Notes under the pieces: generated by a model
The model's input: only the letters and a program-made list of their open reading frames with translations
What the model was told of the DNA's origin: nothing
Database searches by the model: none
Translations under genes and position numbers: made by a program
NCBI GenBank assembly: GCA_040376925.1
Contig: JBEIPU010000041.1
Location: forward strand, 1 to 25,506
Reading direction: 5' to 3'
From: RAM1 sp040376925
GTDB taxonomy: Bacteria; Pseudomonadota; Gammaproteobacteria; Burkholderiales; Burkholderiaceae_C
Length of the DNA stretch: 25,506 bases
Part shown: piece after piece, positions 1-7,257 of the stretch
Layout: every line of letters starts with the position of its first letter
Numbering within the stretch: position 1 is the first letter of the stretch

Positions 1-32
1 AGAAGAAAAATTGGCGTTGAAGGGCAAGACAC

Positions 33-1889
33 ATGAGCAACCTTTGGGACCTTTCACACATCCAGCCCGAGACGCGCGTCGTGCTCGAGGGCGACACCAT
101 TCCCGCCATGTTCTGGAACGGCGTGCAGCAGCGCGCCGACAAGGTCTGGATGCGCCAGAAGGAGCTGGGCATCTGGCGCAGCTGGACCTGGCGCCAGACC
201 GGCGACGCAGTGCGCGAGATCGCGGGCGGACTGATGAGCCTGGGCTTCAAACCAGGCGACACCGCGTCCATCCTGTCCAACACCGTCATTGAATGGGTGC
301 TGGCCGACCTGGCCGTGCTGAGCGCGGGCGGCGTGGCCAACGGTATCTACCCCACCGACGCCGCCAGCCAGGTGCATTACCTGTGCGAGGACTCGCGCAC
401 CAGCATCCTGTTCGTGGAGGACGACGAGCAGCTGGACAAGGCGCTGGAGGTGCGCGCCCAGCTGCCGGGCCTGAGCAAGATCGTGGTGTTTGACATGGAA
501 GGCCTGCGCGAGCTGAACGACCCGGGCGTGATCAGCCTGGCCGCGTTGCGCGAGCTGGGGCGCGCCTACAACACCCGCCAGCCCGACGAAATGATGCACC
601 GCGTGAAGCAGTGCAAGCCGGGCGACCTGGCCATCCTGATCTATACGTCGGGCACCACCGGCAAGCCCAAGGGCGCCATGCACAGCCACGCCGGGCTGGT
701 GTACACCGTGCGCGGCTACAACACGCTGATCGCCCAGGACGAGAGCGACGAGCGCATGTGCTTCCTGCCGCTGTGCCACGTGGCCGAGCGCCTGGGCGGT
801 GAATACTTTGCGATGTACACGGGCGCCAAGCTGAATTTCGTGGAAAACCCCGAGACCGTGCCTGAAAACGTGCGCGAGATTGCACCCACGGTGTTCACCG
901 CCGTGCCACGCGTGTGGGAGAAGTTTTACTCCGGCGTGATGATCGCGCTGAAGGAAGCCGGCCCCCTGCAGCAGGCCGCCTATGCCTGGAGCATTGGCGT
1001 GGGCACGCAGATTGCCGACAAGGTACTGGCCCGCGAACCGGTGGACGGCCTGCTGAAGTTCAAGTTCACCATCGCCCGCTGGCTGGCGCTGAACAACACG
1101 CGCAAGCTCATCGGCATCCACCGCGCGCGCTTTTGCGTGACGGGCGCGGCGCCGATCTCGCCCGAGCTGGTGCGCTGGTACCTGGCGCTGGGCGTGCCCA
1201 TGCTGGAAGTCTGGGGCATGACCGAGACCTGCGGCGCAGCCACCGGCATCCCGGCCGACCGCATGAAGCCCGGCTCCATCGGCCCGGCGGCGGGCTTCAA
1301 TGAGGTGCGCGTGGACGCCGACACCGGCGAGATCCGCGTGCGCGGGCCCAACGTGTTCATGGGCTACCTGAACCAGCCCGAGAAAACCGCAGAGACGATC
1401 GACGCCGACGGCTGGCTGCACACGGGTGACGTGGGCCTGGTGGACGAAGACGGCTTCTTTCGCATCACCGACCGCATGAAGGACATCATCATCACGGCCG
1501 GCGGCAAGAACATCACGCCCAGCGAGCTGGAAAACGAGCTGAAGTTCAGCCCCTACATCACCGACGCGGTGGTGATCGGCGACAAGCTGCCCTACCTCAC
1601 GGTCATCATCATGATCGACCAGGAGAACGTCGAGAAGTACGCCCAGGACCACGACGTGCCTTTCAGCAACTACGCGAGCCTCACGCGCGCCGCCGAGGTG
1701 CAGGAGCTGATCCAGGGCGAGATCGACCGGGTGAACAGGAAGTTTGCGCGGGTGGAGCAGATCAAGAAGTTCTTCCTGCTGGAAACCCAGCTGTCGGCCG
1801 AGGACGAAGAGCTCACGCCCACCATGAAGCTCAAGCGCAAGCTGGTTGAAAAGAAGTACGCGCCGCAGATCGAGGCCATGTACCGCTAG
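33..1889 (+). CDS. AMP-forming long-chain acyl-CoA ligase (FadD15/ACSBG-like)
   Basis: 618 aa. It activates a carboxylic acid to its CoA thioester through an acyl-adenylate, in the cytoplasm. All ANL-superfamily motifs are visible: the phosphate loop YTSGTTGKPKG starting near residue 204, the adenine-binding segment EVWGMTETCG, the hinge region GWLHTGDVG followed by ITDRMKDIIITAGGKNI, and a C-terminal TPTMKLKRK segment whose first Lys (about 599) is the expected adenylation lysine. Length fits the long-chain/bubblegum-type ligases rather than the shorter FadD type. The start follows a weak GGG-containing ribosome site at about 22-25. Two LIV-type binding proteins follow; in this bacterial family such ligases often sit inside LIV transporter operons, so it may activate an imported acid (inference). 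The substrate cannot be read from sequence. Confidence 0.93.
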   Translation: MSNLWDLSHIQPETRVVLEGDTIPAMFWNGVQQRADKVWMRQKELGIWRSWTWRQTGDAVREIAGGLMSLGFKPGDTASILSNTVIEWVLADLAVLSAGGVANGIYPTDAASQVHYLCEDSRTSILFVEDDEQLDKALEVRAQLPGLSKIVVFDMEGLRELNDPGVISLAALRELGRAYNTRQPDEMMHRVKQCKPGDLAILIYTSGTTGKPKGAMHSHAGLVYTVRGYNTLIAQDESDERMCFLPLCHVAERLGGEYFAMYTGAKLNFVENPETVPENVREIAPTVFTAVPRVWEKFYSGVMIALKEAGPLQQAAYAWSIGVGTQIADKVLAREPVDGLLKFKFTIARWLALNNTRKLIGIHRARFCVTGAAPISPELVRWYLALGVPMLEVWGMTETCGAATGIPADRMKPGSIGPAAGFNEVRVDADTGEIRVRGPNVFMGYLNQPEKTAETIDADGWLHTGDVGLVDEDGFFRITDRMKDIIITAGGKNITPSELENELKFSPYITDAVVIGDKLPYLTVIIMIDQENVEKYAQDHDVPFSNYASLTRAAEVQELIQGEIDRVNRKFARVEQIKKFFLLETQLSAEDEELTPTMKLKRKLVEKKYAPQIEAMYR

Positions 1890-1920
1890 GCAGAACGGCG
1901 CGGTCACCCACGCGACACAG

Positions 1921-1944
1921 AAGCCGCCTTCGGGCGGCTTCTTT
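1921..1944 (+). terminator. Rho-independent terminator after the acyl-CoA ligase
   Basis: A perfect GCCGCC/GGCGGC stem with a TTCG tetraloop, preceded by AA and followed by TTCTTT, 31 nt after the ligase stop codon. It separates the ligase from the binding-protein genes. The same stem-loop recurs at 4566-4589. Confidence 0.85.
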
Positions 1945-2002
1945 ACGTGCGCGAGTCGCCTACGTGAAAGCGCGGCAGCCGCCAGACGCCAAGAATCCGT
2001 GC

Positions 2003-2014
2003 GGGGTTAACCCC
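2003..2014. promoter_or_regulatory. 12-bp perfect palindrome upstream of the first binding protein
   Basis: GGGGTTAACCCC is a perfect inverted repeat 26 nt before the start codon at 2041. It could be a regulator half-site pair or chance in GC-rich DNA. No convincing -35/-10 pair is visible around it. Confidence 0.25.
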
Positions 2015-2040
2015 TTTCACTACAACAACGGAGACATCAC

Positions 2041-3273
2041 ATGAACATCAGATTCGCACTGGTTGCGCTGCTGGCCCTGGGCGCAGGTACCGCATCAGCA
2101 CAAACCAACATCGGCGTCAGCAAGACCGAAATCACCCTGGGCACCCTGCAGGACCTGTCGGGCCCGCTGGCCGGTTACGGCAAGCAGATCCGCAACGGCA
2201 TGCAGATGCGCGTGGATGAAGCCAACGAGTTGGGCGGCGTGCACGGCCGCCGGATTCGCCTGCTGGTGGAAGACCATGGCTACGACCCGCGCAAGGCCGT
2301 GCTGGGCGCCCAGAAGATGGTGACGCAGGACAACGGCATCTTTGCCGTGGTGGGCCACCTGGGCACGGCCCACAACATGGCGGCCATGCCGGTGCAGTTT
2401 GAAAAGGGTGTGATCAACTTCCTGCCGATCACCGCCGCACGCGAGATGTACGAGCCGCCGCACCGCCTGAAGTACTCCAGCGCGGCCACCTACTACGACC
2501 AGATGCGCATTGCCGCGCCCCGGCTGGCCAGGGAGCGCGGCATCAAGAAGCCCTGCATCCTTTATCAGGACGACGACTTTGGCCTGGAAGTGCTGCGCGG
2601 CGCAGAGGCCGGGCTGAAAGTGATCGGCGTGCAGTTTGCCGAGAAGACCAGCTACAAGCGGGGCGCCACCGATTTTTCGTCGCAGGTGGCACGCATGAAG
2701 GCCGCGGGCTGTGAGATGGTGGTGCTGGGCACCATCATCCGCGAGACGGTGGGCGCGATGGCAGAGGCCCGAAAGACCGGCTTCAACCCGGTGTTTGTGG
2801 GCTCCAGCGCGGTGTACACCGACCTGATCCCGCGCCTGGGCGGCAAGCTGACCGATGGCCTGTTTGCCACCATGACATCGCAGCACCCCTACCTGGACGA
2901 CGCGACCCAGCAGGTGCGCCACTGGGCCAACAAGTACAAGACCAAGTTCAACGAAGACCCCAGCGTGTTCTCGGTCTATGGCTATGGCGCCATGGAGAAC
3001 TTCATGAAGGTCGCATTCAAGACCGGCCCCGCGCTGACCACCGACAGCTTCATCAAGACCATGGACGCCATGACCTTCCCGCGCGACATGTTCGGCACGG
3101 CGGAGCTCACCTTCTCTCCCACCAAGCGGCTGGGCAACCAGTTCTCGCGGCTGTCGCAGATCCAGGACGGGCGCTGGAAGGTGGTGTCCGACTATGTGGC
3201 GTTCTCGGGCCTGAAGGCGGTGATGAAGAAGGACGGCAAGTTCGTCATCGAGTCCGAGTTCTTCCAGGACTGA
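2041..3273 (+). CDS. LIV-type ABC transporter periplasmic substrate-binding protein (paralog 1)
   Basis: 410 aa. A periplasmic binding protein of the LivK/AmiC-like family (Peripla_BP_6) that captures a small amino-acid- or acid-like ligand. A Sec signal peptide covers residues 1-20 (MNIR, hydrophobic core, TASA before Gln). The mature protein opens with GVSKTEITLGTLQDLSGPLAGYGKQ, read here as separate motifs SKTEITLG and DLSGPLAG typical of the first lobe. The start is supported by CGGAGA 8 nt upstream. A closely related paralog lies 104 nt downstream. Compared with it, this protein carries about 20 extra C-terminal residues ending in SEFFQD. No permease or ATPase gene is next to it, so it is either an orphan receptor or served by a transporter left of the window or by the system at 20.8-25.5 kb. 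Confidence 0.93.
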   Translation: MNIRFALVALLALGAGTASAQTNIGVSKTEITLGTLQDLSGPLAGYGKQIRNGMQMRVDEANELGGVHGRRIRLLVEDHGYDPRKAVLGAQKMVTQDNGIFAVVGHLGTAHNMAAMPVQFEKGVINFLPITAAREMYEPPHRLKYSSAATYYDQMRIAAPRLARERGIKKPCILYQDDDFGLEVLRGAEAGLKVIGVQFAEKTSYKRGATDFSSQVARMKAAGCEMVVLGTIIRETVGAMAEARKTGFNPVFVGSSAVYTDLIPRLGGKLTDGLFATMTSQHPYLDDATQQVRHWANKYKTKFNEDPSVFSVYGYGAMENFMKVAFKTGPALTTDSFIKTMDAMTFPRDMFGTAELTFSPTKRLGNQFSRLSQIQDGRWKVVSDYVAFSGLKAVMKKDGKFVIESEFFQD

Positions 3274-3300
3274 AGCGCCCTACCTAGTGAATACGCCAGC

Positions 3301-3328
3301 TTGACACCCATGGCCAACGGGCAAGAAT
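3301..3328 (+). promoter_or_regulatory. Candidate sigma-70 promoter for paralog 2
   Basis: A consensus TTGACA at 3301-3306, a 16-nt spacer, and AAGAAT (4 of 6 to TATAAT) at 3323-3328, about 50 nt before the start at 3378. The perfect -35 is notable in GC-rich DNA, but the -10 is imperfect and the spacer short. Confidence 0.35.
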
Positions 3329-3377
3329 GCCAATTGCCCGGCTGCCTGGCCGAACCCGCAACCCAAGGAGACACAGA

Positions 3378-4544
3378 ATGAAACTGAAGACCATCGCGGC
3401 GATAGCCGCGCTAGCCGGCGCCACCGGCGTGGCCATGGCGCAAAACTCGAACCAGGGCGTGAGCAAGACCGAAATCACCATCGGCTCCATCCAGGATCTG
3501 TCCGGCCCGATCGCCGGCTTCGGCAAGCAGGTGCGCCTGGGGATGATGCTGCGCGTGGACGAGATCAACGAGCAAGGCGGCATCAACGGCCGCAAGCTCA
3601 AGCTGTACGTGGAAGACTCCGCCTACGACCCCAAGAAGGCCGTGCTGGCCGCGCAGAAGCTGGTCAACCAGGACAAGATCTTTGCCATGATCGGCCACAT
3701 AGGCACGGCGCAGAACCTGGCGGCCATGCCCGTGCAGTTTGAAAAGAACGTGCTCAACTTCTTCCCGGTGACGGCCGCGCGCGAAATGTACGAGCCCTTT
3801 CACCGGCTGAAGTATTCGTTTGCCGCCACCTACTACGACCAGATGCGCACCGTGGCGCCCAGGCTGGCCAAGGAAAAGGGCGCCAAGAAGGTCTGCACCA
3901 TGTACCAGGACGACGAGTTCGGGCTGGAGGTGATGCGCGGCGCCGAAGACGGCCTGAAGGCCGCCGGCATGACGCTGGCCGAGAAGACCAGCTACAAGCG
4001 CGGCGCCACCGACTTCAGCTCGCAGATCCAGAAGATGCAGGCCTCGGGTTGCGACTTTGTCGTGCTGGGCACCATCATCCGCGAGACCATCGGCGCCATC
4101 GGCACGGCCCGCAAGCTGGGCTACAGCCCCACCTTCCTGGGCTCCAGCGCGGCCTACACTGACCTGATCCACAAGCTGGGCGGCCCGGCCATGAACGGCC
4201 TGTATGCCACGCACACCTCGCAGCACCCCTACCTGGACGAGGCGGACCAGCCCATCCGCTTCTGGGCCAACAAGTACAAGACCAAGTTCAACGAAGACCC
4301 GACGGTGTTCTCGGTCTATGGCTACAACGCGATCGACTCCTTTGCCGCCGCGGCCCGCAAGGCCGGCCCGAACCTGACCACCGACAGCTTCATCAAGGCC
4401 ATGGACACCATGGTGATCCCCAAGGACATCTTCGGCAGCCCCGAAGCGACCTTCGGCCCCAAGAAGCGCCTGGGCAATGAAACCTCGCGCATGTCGCAGA
4501 TCACCGACGGCAAGTGGAAGGTCGTGTCCGACTACGTGAAATAA
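3378..4544 (+). CDS. LIV-type ABC transporter periplasmic substrate-binding protein (paralog 2)
   Basis: 388 aa, same family and fold as its upstream neighbour. The start at 3378 is chosen because AAGGAG lies 9 nt before it and because it begins a clean signal peptide (MKLKTIA, Ala-rich core, AMA before Gln); the reading frame is open further upstream but without either sign. Shared segments with paralog 1 include EKTSYKRGATDFSSQ, VVLGTIIRET and KYKTKFNEDP, and the DNA is identical for 39 nt at 4262-4300 versus 2922-2960. This points to tandem duplication, with either recent origin or gene conversion. It ends at YVK, without the C-terminal tail of paralog 1. A terminator follows directly. The ligand is unknown. 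Confidence 0.93.
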   Translation: MKLKTIAAIAALAGATGVAMAQNSNQGVSKTEITIGSIQDLSGPIAGFGKQVRLGMMLRVDEINEQGGINGRKLKLYVEDSAYDPKKAVLAAQKLVNQDKIFAMIGHIGTAQNLAAMPVQFEKNVLNFFPVTAAREMYEPFHRLKYSFAATYYDQMRTVAPRLAKEKGAKKVCTMYQDDEFGLEVMRGAEDGLKAAGMTLAEKTSYKRGATDFSSQIQKMQASGCDFVVLGTIIRETIGAIGTARKLGYSPTFLGSSAAYTDLIHKLGGPAMNGLYATHTSQHPYLDEADQPIRFWANKYKTKFNEDPTVFSVYGYNAIDSFAAAARKAGPNLTTDSFIKAMDTMVIPKDIFGSPEATFGPKKRLGNETSRMSQITDGKWKVVSDYVK

Positions 4545-4565
4545 GCCGCACGGCGCTCACGCAGC

Positions 4566-4589
4566 AAGCCGCCTTCGGGCGGCTTTTTT
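4566..4589 (+). terminator. Rho-independent terminator between convergent genes
   Basis: AAGCCGCC-TTCG-GGCGGCTT followed by six T residues, 21 nt after the paralog 2 stop. On the - strand the stem is followed by only two T residues, so it is mainly a + strand terminator, though it may also help end the long - strand operon whose last stop is at 4595. Confidence 0.88.
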
Positions 4590-4594
4590 GATTG

Positions 4595-5077
4595 TCACGA
4601 CACGATGTAAGCCCCCGCCCCGGTGGACAGCAGCTTGCCGTCCGCCCCGCGGAATTCCATGCGGGTGCTGGCCACGCGCGAGCCCAGGCGCAGCACTTCG
4701 GCGTGCAGGTCAAAGTGCTCGCTGATGCCGGGTCGCAAATAGTCAATGCGCAGGTCGATCGTGCCCAGCTTGCCAAAGCGCTGCAGCCGCTGGGCGGGCG
4801 GCTCGTCCATGTGGCGCGCGCCGATGGCGGCCATGCAGGCCAGGCCGCCCATGGCGTCCAGCGTGGCACTGATCACGCCGCCGTGCACGCGGTTGTGGGT
4901 GTAGTGGCCCACCAGCTCGCGGCGCATGGCGATGCGGCCGGTGACGCGGTCGGGCGCCAGGCTGATGATCTTCAGCCCCAGCACCTGGTTGAAGACGATC
5001 TTGTCTTCAAAAATGGCCGTCAGGCCCTGGGTGAATTCGGGCTCGAACGCCGGGGGGATGGCGGGGGTCTTGGGCAT
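4595..5077 (-). CDS. YigI-like hotdog-fold acyl-CoA thioesterase
   Basis: 160 aa. A PaaI/YigI-type hotdog thioesterase, predicted to hydrolyse an acyl-CoA and release CoA in the cytoplasm. The active-site helix region reads HNRVHGGVISATLDAMGG (about residues 61-78). The later stretch GKLGTIDLRIDYLRPG closely matches what I recall of E. coli YigI, a medium/long-chain acyl-CoA thioesterase. The start has AAGGA 8 nt upstream and lies 10 nt after the stop of the upstream dehydrogenase. As last gene of the acyl-CoA operon it probably relieves CoA trapping on dead-end intermediates (inference). Confidence 0.88.
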   Translation of the reverse strand: MPKTPAIPPAFEPEFTQGLTAIFEDKIVFNQVLGLKIISLAPDRVTGRIAMRRELVGHYTHNRVHGGVISATLDAMGGLACMAAIGARHMDEPPAQRLQRFGKLGTIDLRIDYLRPGISEHFDLHAEVLRLGSRVASTRMEFRGADGKLLSTGAGAYIVS

Positions 5078-5087
5078 GGCGTGATCC

Positions 5088-6269
5088 TTACAGGCCGAGC
5101 TGGCGCGCGGCCAGCTCTTTCATGATGTCTTCCGCGCCGCCGCCGATCATCATGACCTTGACCTCGCGGTAAATGCGCTCGCTGCGCGTGCCGCGCATGA
5201 AGCCCATGGCGCCCAGCAGCTGCACGGCCTGGTCGGCGCAGTACTGCATGGTTTGCGTGGAATGGTTCTTGAGCATGCAGACCTGGGCCACCCAGTCGGG
5301 GCCTTCGTCGCCGCCGTCGGCGCGCGCCGTCACCGCGTCCAGCCAGGCCTGGGTGGACGCGATGCGTATCTGCATGTCCACCAGCTTGTGGCGCACCACC
5401 TGGCGCTCCACCAGCGCCGCGCCAAAGGTCTTGCGCTGACGCGCCCAGCCGAGCGCCTCGTCATAGCAGGCCTGCGCAAAGCCCATCGCCATGGCTGACA
5501 TGGCCAGCCGCTCGCCGTTGAAGTTGGTCACGATGATCCTGAACCCGCCGCCGTCTTCACCCAGCAGGTTCCCCGCCGGCACGCGCACATTGTCAAAGCG
5601 CAGGTGCGCGGTGTCTGAGCACCACCAACCCATCTTTTTCAGCTCAGTGCGTTGCAGGCCAGAGGCGTTGCCCGGCACCACGATCATCGAGATGCCGCCC
5701 GCACCCTTTGCGCCAGCTTCACCGGTTCTGACCGCCACCGTGATCCAGTCGGCCCGCATGCCCGAAGTGATGAACACCTTCTCGCCATTGATCACCCATT
5801 CACCAGCGCCCGCCCCGGACCCCGATCCAGGGTCAAGCCGCGCAGTCGTGCGCAGGCTGGCCACGTCAGAGCCGCCGCCGGGCTCGGTGATGGCCAGCGC
5901 CGCGATCTGCTCGCCGGCCAGCACGGGCGGTATCACCTGCTGCTGCAGCGCCGCCGACCCGTGGCGCAGCACCGGCGGCAGGCCGATGTTGTGCGAGAAC
6001 AGGCTGGCCAGCACACCACCGCTGCCGCAGTGGCGCGACAGCGCCACCGACACGGCATTGCGCAGCGCATAGGGCGCGGGCGTGCCGCCCAATGATTCTG
6101 GGTAGCCCAGGCCCAGCAGGCCGGCCTGCGCCGCTTTCGCGTACAGCTCGCGGGGGAATGTTTCGGCCTCGTCCCATTCGTTGATGTGGGGTGCGATTTC
6201 CTTTTGCGCAAAGCGTTGCGCCGTGTCGTACAGCGCGGCGGCGTCCTGCTGGAGCTCGGCCTGGTTCAT
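5088..6269 (-). CDS. Acyl-CoA dehydrogenase (IVD/LCAD-type catalytic base)
   Basis: 393 aa. An FAD-dependent dehydrogenase that introduces the alpha,beta double bond into an acyl-CoA, passing electrons to ETF. Visible features are the N-terminal helical domain, the ALAITEPGGGSDVASL flavin-contact motif, and the C-terminal ARQRKTFG segment. The position of the MCAD catalytic Glu (between GFMR and TRSERIYR) is Gly, whereas a Glu is present in NFNGERLAMS, the helix-G site used in isovaleryl-CoA and long-chain dehydrogenases. A Gly/Ser/Ala-rich insert (about residues 146-154) interrupts the beta domain and may derive from a repeat. The start overlaps the amidohydrolase stop by 4 nt. Confidence 0.93.
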   Translation of the reverse strand: MNQAELQQDAAALYDTAQRFAQKEIAPHINEWDEAETFPRELYAKAAQAGLLGLGYPESLGGTPAPYALRNAVSVALSRHCGSGGVLASLFSHNIGLPPVLRHGSAALQQQVIPPVLAGEQIAALAITEPGGGSDVASLRTTARLDPGSGSGAGAGEWVINGEKVFITSGMRADWITVAVRTGEAGAKGAGGISMIVVPGNASGLQRTELKKMGWWCSDTAHLRFDNVRVPAGNLLGEDGGGFRIIVTNFNGERLAMSAMAMGFAQACYDEALGWARQRKTFGAALVERQVVRHKLVDMQIRIASTQAWLDAVTARADGGDEGPDWVAQVCMLKNHSTQTMQYCADQAVQLLGAMGFMRGTRSERIYREVKVMMIGGGAEDIMKELAARQLGL

Positions 6270-7228
6270 GGCGCCAGCTTGAACACCCGCTGGGCATTCT
6301 CGTACGCCACCTTCTTCAGGGTAGCCTCGCTCAGGTGGGGCAACAGGCCTGTGCGCATGGTGGAGATGATGGTGTCGTACGAGGCGCCGAAGCCGGTGTC
6401 GTCACTGCCCAGCATGAAGCGCTCGGGCATTTCTTCCATCAGCGACACCCACGACGAATCGGCCCGCTCTGCGTCGTGAATGCGGTAGGCGTGCAGCACG
6501 GGCGCCACCAGCAGGGCTGATGAGCGCGCGGACAGCTCGCAGTACAGGTTGGCGTTGCGGCGCAGCAGCGCCCGTGCCGATCTGGCGCTCGCGCGCGCCA
6601 TGCAGTGCGACAGCACCACCGGCACGCCCGCGTGCTGCTTAAGCAGGTTCTCCAGGCCTTCGATACTGTCGTTGTCGTCTTCCATGTGGATCTGAACGAA
6701 GCCACCGTGCTTTTGCGCGAGCTCGAACAGCGCCTTGAAGGTCGGCGCATCAATCGGCACCTTGCGCCGGAATGGTGGCGACGGGTGGCTGTAGCGGTTG
6801 TTCAGGATCAGCTCGCCGATGCCCTGGATCTTCTTTTCCTCAAACGCCTGCTGGATGCTGGCCTGCAGGCTCTGGAAAGATGCGCTTTGCGCATCCACCA
6901 TTTCTGCCGTGCCGCCACGCGTATAGATGGCCATGAGCTCGGGCTGTGCGCCCGCGGGCACGTAACGCTTGCCCAGCAGCTGGATGAACCTGTCGGCCGA
7001 GACGCCGGGCGCGATCGGGCCCACACCGCCACCCCAGCGAACGTTGTTGCGGTCCATGCGCGCCAGCAGGTCGTCTGGCGTCATCATCATGTGCAGGTGC
7101 ATGTGCATGTCGGCGATGGGCACTTCCAGCGCCAGCTTGCGGCGGGCTTCGCGGTCGTCCTGGGCGTGCGCGGTTGCCGCCCATGCGGCGAGCAGCGCAA
7201 GCGCAATGGGGGGTACAAAACGAAGCAT
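6266..7228 (-). CDS. Exported metal-dependent amidohydrolase (Amidohydrolase_2 family)
   Basis: 320 aa. A TIM-barrel hydrolase or decarboxylase of the Amidohydrolase_2 (PF04909-like) group. The metal-site set is visible: HxH at residues 42-44 (in DMHMHLH), His in QIHMED, His in LSHCM, and Asp in GSDDTGF. Residues 1-22 form a signal peptide (MLRF, Ala/Leu core, AHA before Gln), so the enzyme should be periplasmic, odd in an operon of cytosolic CoA enzymes. The start at 7228 is preferred over an upstream GTG at 7261 because it has AAGGAAC 7 nt upstream and gives a good signal peptide. It lies 29 nt after the carboxylase alpha gene and overlaps the next dehydrogenase by 4 nt. Substrate unknown. 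Confidence 0.85.
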   Translation of the reverse strand: MLRFVPPIALALLAAWAATAHAQDDREARRKLALEVPIADMHMHLHMMMTPDDLLARMDRNNVRWGGGVGPIAPGVSADRFIQLLGKRYVPAGAQPELMAIYTRGGTAEMVDAQSASFQSLQASIQQAFEEKKIQGIGELILNNRYSHPSPPFRRKVPIDAPTFKALFELAQKHGGFVQIHMEDDNDSIEGLENLLKQHAGVPVVLSHCMARASARSARALLRRNANLYCELSARSSALLVAPVLHAYRIHDAERADSSWVSLMEEMPERFMLGSDDTGFGASYDTIISTMRTGLLPHLSEATLKKVAYENAQRVFKLAP

Positions 7229-7257
7229 GTGCAGGTTCCTTGGTTGACGATGCAAAT

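Noticed and set aside
54..1907. A 617-codon open frame antisense to the acyl-CoA ligase.
   Set aside because: It encodes a His/Val/Gly/Ala-rich sequence without family motifs, and is the antisense shadow expected in GC-rich genes. The + strand ligase has all catalytic motifs.
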